Shown here piece after piece: positions 57,390-64,000 of a stretch of 64,000 nucleotides of DNA; within the stretch, counting starts at the first letter, position 1; every line of letters begins with the position of its first letter. Source of the stretch: Atherix ibis (Eukaryota > Arthropoda > Insecta > Diptera > Athericidae); contig OY282605.1 of assembly GCA_958298945.1 (NCBI GenBank), positions 21,616,811 to 21,680,810 on the forward strand. Reading direction: 5' to 3'. Under the pieces are notes generated by a model. The model was not told the origin of the DNA, made no database searches, and was given only the letters and a program-made list of their open reading frames with translations. A program made the translations under genes and the position numbers.

Positions 57390-58650
57390 AATTGACACCG
57401 GTTTTGAGATTGTCTTGCGTTTCCGCAAAGGCCTCCTCTAGAACTTGCCACACTTTCCGGTTGTGAGTCGTCCTCTTCCAAGTAACACCGGCTACTTTCC
57501 AAATATCGTCCTGCCATCTCAGATGCTGCCTGCCTTTCTTTCTTTTATTTTGTCTTGGACACCATTCGGTTGCATCCTTAGCTCATTTTCCTTATTTATT
57601 CCTTATCTTCTGGACGACCTGGCCTTAGGTCGTCCTTTAAATCCTCACGACTATTTTTAAATCGTGTAATTTGAGTACGACTCATACAATCATCAACATA
57701 AACTTTTTTCATCAATTCGTATGTCTCAGAGAATTTTTTTTCAAGTTTAACACAAAATTTTATATTTGCTCTTTTTTGTTTTGTAACATTACCACACTTT
57801 TTTTTATTGAAATGGCTGTAACTCTCCCATCTGTCATCCGATTACATGAATTTAGGTGCGTTTGAAAGAGGATGAATGTATCTTTTTTATGCTACAAATT
57901 TACAATAGATGGCGCTGCATGTTGTATGATTTAAATATAAATACCTGTTATTTTTGGGACACACCCAACGATGTATGTCACATCGTTAATTTTAGTTTCG
58001 TTTCGTAATGTTCCTAGTTTTACTTTGTCTCTTAGCTTGACTTTGAGCATACTTCGCTCCATACTGTGTTGACAGGTTTTTAGTTTGTGTAAATTTTGTT
58101 TTCTTAGACTCCAAGTTTGACGACCGAATGTCATAATAGGTAGAATACAGGAATCAAATATTTTTTTCTTAGCTTTAAGTGGTAGCTGCGGGTTTTTGAC
58201 AATTTCTTTAAGAGACCAGTATCTTTTCTATGCTAATTGTACTCTGTTGTTTATTTCTTTGGTTGTAAGGTCTTTTGGCGATATTATCTGTCCTAGGTAT
58301 GTACACATATATTCATCGACGTATTCTATTTTGTTGCCGTTGACTATAATGGTGATTTTGTCGGAATTAGTCATTACTTTGGTTTTTGTATTATTCATGG
58401 AGAGTCCGACTTTATCACTTTCGTACACCAACTGTTCAAGCATTTCTTGCAGGCTTCTCGGGTCTTCAGAGATTAGAATTAGATCGTCTGCAAATCTTAA
58501 ATGGTTTAGTTGCATTCCGTTGATGTTTAGTCCATATTGACTCCATTCGAGACGTCTAAATATGGTATGTATTCAAGCACCACCGAGAAAAGTTTGGGTG
58601 ACAGTGGGTCTCCCTGTCGGACCCCTCTTTTTATAGGGAATTATACACTA
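57390..58650 (-). pseudogene. RTE-type LINE, 3-prime part of the reverse transcriptase and C-terminal end
   Basis: On the minus strand from 58650: RGVRQGDPLSPKLFSVVL (58570-58625, after a frameshift), RRLEWSQYGLNINGMQLNHL, and FADDLILISEDPRSLQEMLE with both catalytic Asp present (58483-58494). Then VGLSMNNTKTKVMTN, VDEYMCTYLGQIISPKDL (58290-58330), PIMTFGRQTWSLRKQN (58070-58140) and, beyond a nested mariner fragment, GRQHLRWQDDIWKVAGVTWK with RTTHNRKVWQVLEEAFAETQ (57410-57530), the typical RTE C-terminal end and a stop. It is broken by frameshifts and truncated at its 5-prime end. Confidence 0.85.
57592..57965 (-). mobile_element. Mariner-type 5-prime end fragment inserted in the RTE element
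   Basis: The right end (57942-57965) reads on the minus strand gggtgtgtcccaaaaataac, a terminal repeat. It is followed leftwards by non-coding DNA with gcgccatct and then by KRANIKFCVKLEKKFSETYE, LMKKVYVDDCMSRTQI and REDLKDDLRPGRP, the HTH region of a mariner-like transposase. The catalytic part is missing. RTE coding sequence resumes on both sides (57590 and about 57970). Confidence 0.7.
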
Positions 58651-58654
58651 ACTC

Positions 58655-61620
58655 TTTCTGTATTCTTATTTTCGCTTTCAGGTTCTTGTATATATTTTTA
58701 AGAATTTGTATATACTTTTATCAATACTAGTATTTAAATAATTGTAAAATTTAAAAGTGAAAAAAAATTTTGCAATTCAATAAGTTTTTTTTGCGTTGGT
58801 TCTAATATTAGCTACAAGTTGAAGCTGTAATTTATCTTGTTAGGGGATTGTGATTTTTTGGCCTTTAATAATTGTAATCTGATTGCAATTTTATCAAGTT
58901 TGAATCGACTTTTTTCCCCTAATATTTTCATATATTTAAATCTAGACAATCTTTAACTCATGTAATGTTTAAGTTATTGAATAATAACTTCATTATATAT
59001 ATTGTAATAGATTTTTTCCATAAAACTTTTCATGTCGTTTCTTACTTGAAAATTATACGTTCCTCTATTTAATCAGTTTTTAATCATAATTTTTTTTTTA
59101 CAATAAATTTTATATCGCCTTTTATAGGAAAATATAAAAATTTATCAAACATTTTCATATATGTGTATGTATGTTAATTATTGAGGACGTTAAATGTTAC
59201 AGAATTCGTTTCGTTCGCGTTTTGTGAAAACAGAAATTGTTGTATGCAATATTATTGGTTGTAAAATCATTCGAATTATATAAAAGTTTCTAACTTAAAA
59301 CATAAAAAAATTTATTTCTATTACAATAATGAATTTTACGAGTACATAATAATAATAAAGATTATTGAAACTGTTTTTAAGCAAGCACACACAATTTTTT
59401 GTTTTTGTTTCTTTTTACATTTAATTGAAATGCTATGTTTTAATAAGTAAACCACTAAAAATAATGACTTCTTATCGATATGTACTTCAAAATTGATATG
59501 AGTTTAATTTAAGTAAACGAAATGAACGAAAAGGAAAATGCACTGTTTTCTTCTTTCTTTCTTTGTTGTGTTTTCGTCATTTCATTATTTTGATAATAAT
59601 GTATTTACAATGGAAATTATTGTGTCAGAAATAATTCATTTCAGTTTACATTTACGCGTAAATGAAATCGTACGTAATCTATAATATTATAACCATACTT
59701 TTTTTCTGTTTTTTTTTGTGTTTAAATTTTATTTATATTGGATTATTTACAAATTTTTTTCAATTTTTAAGAGAAACTTACTAACCGAAACGTGTTTGTG
59801 TTATTATTCTATAGGAAGAGTAAAAAAAAACTGTTTAAAAATTATGAAATTTGAATAAAAATTATAAAAAATCAATTATTACCGGAGTGATATCATTTTG
59901 AATTTGAAGCAATTAAAGGTGCGCCTGATACTATGCAATTAGTTATGGTAGTTGTCTAAGAAAAAAGATGACGACGAGAAATTTTGCATTTTGATGGATT
60001 ATAACTTTTTTTTGTTTTAAAAATCTTTTAAAAATTTTTATAATTTATAAAATATTAGAAGAAAAATTAAATATGTAAAGATTACCAATGTAATTTCACT
60101 AAAAAAAATTCTAATTTAAAAACTTTTTCATTAGAAAATTTTGAAACGTGTCTTAACTTAAATCAATAAAAACTTCACCATTTATTTTATTATGATTTAA
60201 ATAAATTTCTTTAAAAAAAAAAAAAATAACGCAAATAATATTAATTCTTTTATAGTTAGTTCTCAGTTAATCATAAATCACGTTTGTTTTTATTCTTCTA
60301 AAAAACTTTCTTGATTGAATTTATAGAATTTATTTAACGACGACATTTCCGTTAGAAACACGTGCCCAATATGGCAGGTGTACTCGTATAACCAAAATGG
60401 CTTATACGTATTCTTTCAGTGGTTGTAAGGTATTATAGCAAAAGGAGCCTAACTTAATTAAGTGAATTATCATCGTTGTACGGAAGTTAATTGTGAATAA
60501 TTACTCGTATTTCAAAACTATTGATAGTTGGTTGGATTTTTAAAAAAAAAACCGGTAAATTCTATATAAGCTAAAGAACAATTTTTTTAAAAAAATTTTA
60601 AATTTAAAAAAAAAAACTGGTAAATTTCCTTTTTATTATTATAATAAAAAAAATATAATTATTCATAAAATTATAAGAAATCGAATAGAAGAAATTAAAA
60701 TCTTAAAAATTGTTATTAATTTCAGTGCTTTTATTTTGTGAAAAAAAAACTATAATTTTTTATATCGAAAATAGTTTTTATTTTTGGTTAAAGTTAATAA
60801 ATTTTAACGTACATTTTACTAAATATAGTATTTATATTCACTATATTTAAAGGGCATACCGAACCTGAATATAAAATTTACTAACTTTTAAGAAGAGTTT
60901 TTTTTGTTTTTGGTTTTTTTTTTTGGCGGACATTTTGTTCCGTTTTTAATTTATTCCGACACACCCCAGTGGATGGACGGTTTCCGGTATGTTGGTGGTT
61001 CATATTTTATCTATTCCCGGTATTAAGACATAAATAATTCTAATCGCATTAGAGGAATGAGTCTAAAAGTTTTGCCGTTTTTTTTATCTGACTATAATAG
61101 GTGAAAAGATTGACGGTACAGGAAAAATATTTCATTTAGTAGTACAGTAATGTATCAATAATAATGATAATAATCAACACCTTCTCCTATTGTGCTATGT
61201 TTGTTGGTTTTCCAAAAGCTTCGAAAATGAAAGTTACCATCGCAGATTATCTAGAATGTAATAAAAAATTGAAAATTTCAACTACAGACACTTTTGGAGG
61301 GGTTAATAAAAACTTATCAACTCTTAAAATAATATTTTCTTTTACAATATAAAAATGTCGAAATTAATATTTATCGCTATTGTTAGCGGATATGGACAGA
61401 GTCCAGTCAGTTTTTATTATCGAGTTTTGATTAAAATGGCTGTTATTAAATATTATATGCTACATTTTTAAATCTTATATAAATGTAAGTCTCTTAATAA
61501 ATAATGTAGTTTTCTTCTATTTTCCTCTTTCGAAAGAAAAATGGTACAAAAAATGGAGTTTTTTTTAAAAATAATTTTAATCTCGAAAACATATTTTAAT
61601 TTAATTTTTTAAAAAACTTC
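58655..61620. other. Very AT-rich DNA, no gene seen
   Basis: About 3 kb with long A/T runs and no family motif; a 62-codon frame at 61164-61352 is not recognised. Confidence 0.45.
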
Positions 61621-61625
61621 TTTTA

Positions 61626-61712
61626 CCAGGTGTAAAAGCTTAAATCCGCTGTTTTTTAGTCAACAAAAACAACATTTTTTATCATAGAAAGCAAAAACAA
61701 ATTTATTCAAAG
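61626..61712 (+). mobile_element. Isolated end of a mauritiana-type mariner
   Basis: The 87 bp starting ccaggtgtaaaagcttaaat after TA match the left end of the element at 62728-62815 (terminal repeat, then cgctgttttttagtcaa, then catagaaagcaaaaacaaa). The match stops near ttattcaaag at 61712. No other end is found. Confidence 0.8.
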
Positions 61713-61734
61713 AACTTTTTATCAATATAGGATA

Positions 61735-62205
61735 TTCCAAACTTCATGCAAAAGATTTGAATTTTGCGTCAGTTATGCGGTAAAGTGTTGCCAACGAAAT
61801 AAAAAGAGAGCGTGACAGCTGACAGTTCAGGGTTATTCAAAATGGAGCTTTACGCAAAAAGAACAACATGTTTTCATTGTTGAGTAATATTTTAAAAATA
61901 ATGATGGTTTGGCAGCTGCAGTTTGGAATTTTCGTACAAAAATATATCATCGATTGTGAAGGGATTAATTATCAAAATTTAACGAGACTGGATCAATTAG
62001 TAATCGTAAATACTGTGGCTGTCTTTCAAAAAGTCGTTTAACACAACACATCGAAGCAGTACGTCAGAATGTTGCTGAGAGTCAGCACCAAGACGGTGCC
62101 ATATGTTATACAGTCCGTGAACAGTAATAATAAATTATTTAACGTGATTTATCTGTCGTTAAACATAAAACCACGAGTCTCCTGCGACCATAGGGATTGA
62201 GTTAC
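61735..62205 (+). mobile_element. DD41D deletion derivative with intact N-terminal region order
   Basis: Begins near 61727 with tataggatattccaaacttc and aagatttgaattttgcgtca. MELYAKRTTCFHC (61842) and a frame-broken HTH region follow, then CGCLSKSRLTQHIEAVRQNV (62005-62070), then a jump to HQDGAICYTVRE (62085-62120), the second catalytic region. The end is unclear (about 62200). Related to the elements at 53612 and 22545-23150 by the shared subterminal motif. Confidence 0.6.
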
Positions 62206-62269
62206 ACTCGATTAACGCATAATCATTACTGGCAGTTTACGTACAGTAACCAGTTATAATCTGATTACT

Positions 62270-62700
62270 CCAACTGTTAGCGGCGAGGCCTATCTAAACC
62301 TCTACTGTCATAAGTAGTGACAGCGCCCGAGATAATTACAAGTATCTCCCACCAGCGATCCGGAGACCGTACCCGCGATATGGGTATTAACCACAGCCAC
62401 CACGTTGCTACCTAAGGCGTCTCACCATTGTCGGGCACAGTGTATTCCAACACCATGGAGCTCTCCAATTCGCGTAGTACTAATTTTTGTTTTAAGAGTA
62501 CTTCTGTTTGTACTCCGCTCATTGAGCTACGGTAAGGTATCTTGTAAATCCCTAGACACCGCTAAGCCAGTTTAGGTACGCGGGTTCGCCAAGACCCGAA
62601 AGTACAACCAGAACCGACCTTCGTCTTTCACCCGTTTGTAGCCTCATTCACGCATCATTCTCACTCTCCTCCCAAAAAGTGTCACGGTAAATCTGTTTAG
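62270..62700 (+). repeat. Dispersed repeat family, copy 3
   Basis: Shares ttttaagagtac (62492), gagctacggtaa-g-atcttgtaa (62522-62548) and gggttcgccaagacccg (62581-62597) with copies 1 and 2. Upstream 62290-62400 is GC-richer and weakly similar to 29300-29460. It has no TTC tract. Confidence 0.65.
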
Positions 62701-62727
62701 GCATTTAATACCGGTCTCTTATACCTA

Positions 62728-63912
62728 CCAGGTGTATAAGCTTAAATCCGCTGTTTTTTAGTCAAAAAACATGGGTTTTTCATAGAAAGCAAAAACAAAT
62801 TTATTCAAAGTATAAACCCTCGCTAGCTACACATTTTTCCTATCTATCGGGTAATTTGTGGATACCACGCCAAAAAAATTCCATCTCTTTCGAAGCAAAC
62901 CAATCATCAAGCCATTTTCGGACATCTTCGTAAGAATCGAAGTGCTGCTCAGCGAGCGCTTGGCCCATCGACGAAAACAGATAGTAGTCGGAAGGGGCCA
63001 GGTCTGGTGAATAAGCGGGGTGAGGTAGCACCTCCCAGTTGAGTGTCTGCAAGTAGTTTCGGACCATTTTTGACGTGTGCGATGGTGCGTTGTCGTGGAG
63101 GAAAATCAGCTTTTCATGTCGCAGAGCACGGTGCAATTTGATCAGTTGTTGGTGGTAGCGGTGGGCATTGACAGTTTCACCAGGTTTCAACATCTCAAAG
63201 TAGACGATACCCTGCTGATCCCACCAAACGCACAGCATCGTCTTCCGTCCGAAGCGATTTGATCTTGGGGAAGATGTTGATGGTTGGCCGGGATCAACCC
63301 ACGATTTCTTACGTTTAATATTTTCGAAATATATCCACTTTTCATCGCATGTCACAATCCGATGCAGGAACGACTTTCTTTTTTGTCTGGCGAGCAAGAT
63401 TTCGAATGTATTTTTGCGTCGCTCCATCTGCCTATCATTCAATTCATGCGGCACCCATTTTTCGATTTTTAAAATTTTCCCCATGGCACGCAGACGCATG
63501 GAAATAAAACTGGTTGAGTAACACCCAATTGCTCCGCGAGCATTTTTTGCGATTGGGTCCCACAAGTCAAAATTGCCGTCTTTAAACCAACGAAACCAAT
63601 CTTGGCACGTTGTTTCCGATGAAGCACTGTCACCATAGGCGTCCATAAGCATTCGATACGATTCGGCATCCGATTTCTTTAAATTGGACCAGAAAAGCAG
63701 AGCTTCCCGCATATGCTCTTTTTCTGGCACAAAACTACACATGATTACCAAAGTAAAAATGTATGTTTTTGTACGAAATTGCTGACAATTTGCACTGATA
63801 AATGTTGACAGATGTCAAAATCATAAAAAAAAGTTGTGCGTGCCCATAATAGCTTAATACGCTCACTCACGCCATCTATAACCAAAAAGCGAATTTAAGC
63901 TTATACACCTGG
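62728..63912 (-). mobile_element. Mauritiana-type mariner with a long open frame
   Basis: Terminal repeats ccaggtgtataagcttaaat (62728) and its near reverse complement ending cctgg (63912), with TA on both sides. One minus-strand frame (63751-62840, 303 codons) holds FVPEKEHMREALLFWSNLKK, FRWFKDGNFDL, then SMRLRAMGK, WVPHELNDRQMERRKNTFEI, RIVTCDEKWIYFENIKRKKS (first Asp), KTMLCVWWDQQGIVYFEML, LIFLHDNAPSHTSKMV (second Asp), YSPDLAPSDYYLFSSMG (third Asp) and WRGIHKLPDR. About 40 residues are lost in the HTH region and about 15 before the second Asp. Probably inactive, although the DDD set is complete. Confidence 0.9.
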
Positions 63913-64000
63913 TACATATTAAAAAAATTGTATATAATTTTTAGGAATATTTATAATCAAAATTAATGAAAAGTTAACCCATTTCGTGATTCGGAAAGTA

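Noticed and set aside
1..64000. tRNA, snRNA or rRNA genes
   Set aside because: I looked for B-box-like GGTTCGAATCC words and rRNA-like blocks and saw none that fold or match convincingly; a tRNA scan would be decisive.

Overview
The window looks like nuclear DNA of an insect, possibly a fly. It is very AT-rich. It carries jockey-, R1- and RTE-type LINEs, several mariner subfamilies, many DD41D Tc1/mariner relatives and one pogo/Tigger element. A mitochondrial insert shows the insect cytb/nad1 junction with TGA read as Trp. The species cannot be named from sequence alone. Family names below come from reading translated motifs by eye, without database searches.

Only one segment looks like a host protein-coding exon: 45688-46135 on the plus strand, with an acceptor, an uninterrupted frame, a GTGAGT donor and much higher GC than its surroundings. 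No other exon could be identified, so the window may lie mostly inside or beside a host gene with very long introns. A TATA/initiator-like pair near 6.0 kb, in a stretch of less biased composition (4.9-6.4 kb), is a weak promoter or 5-prime exon candidate.

Layout. 1-9.1 kb: mariner ends, a dispersed repeat carrying an expanded TTC tract, and tandemly repeated DD41D fragments. 9.1-16.3 kb: AT-rich DNA, a diverged satellite (11.4-13.5 kb) and a minisatellite (15.6-16.2 kb). 18.5-21.35 kb: an R1-like LINE 3-prime part that has been locally re-duplicated. 22.5-24.8 kb: scrambled DD41D pieces. 27.2-30.6 kb and 32.2-36.95 kb: two jockey copies, each interrupted by later DNA transposons. 36.97-38.24 kb: a mariner, followed by a NUMT to about 38.96 kb. 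39.7-45.4 kb: mariner and minus-strand jockey pieces and a mauritiana-type mariner. 45.7-46.1 kb: the host exon. 46.8-49.2 kb: a 13-bp minisatellite with a 428-bp higher-order period. 49.3-57.1 kb: DD41D copies, a pogo/Tigger element and a jockey fragment. 57.4-58.65 kb: an RTE fragment. 61.6-63.9 kb: mariner and DD41D remnants, a third copy of the dispersed repeat and a second mauritiana-type mariner.

No gene pathway or operon exists here; the content is a layered record of transposition. LINEs are generally the oldest layer, DNA transposons were inserted into them, and local tandem duplication then produced the satellites and repeated fragments. The most informative items are the nested jockey loci, a mariner whose only visible break is a 40-bp tandem duplication, a perfect 20-bp palindrome inside a transposase gene, the 428-bp higher-order minisatellite, and a TTC tract that expanded in one copy of a dispersed repeat but not in another.
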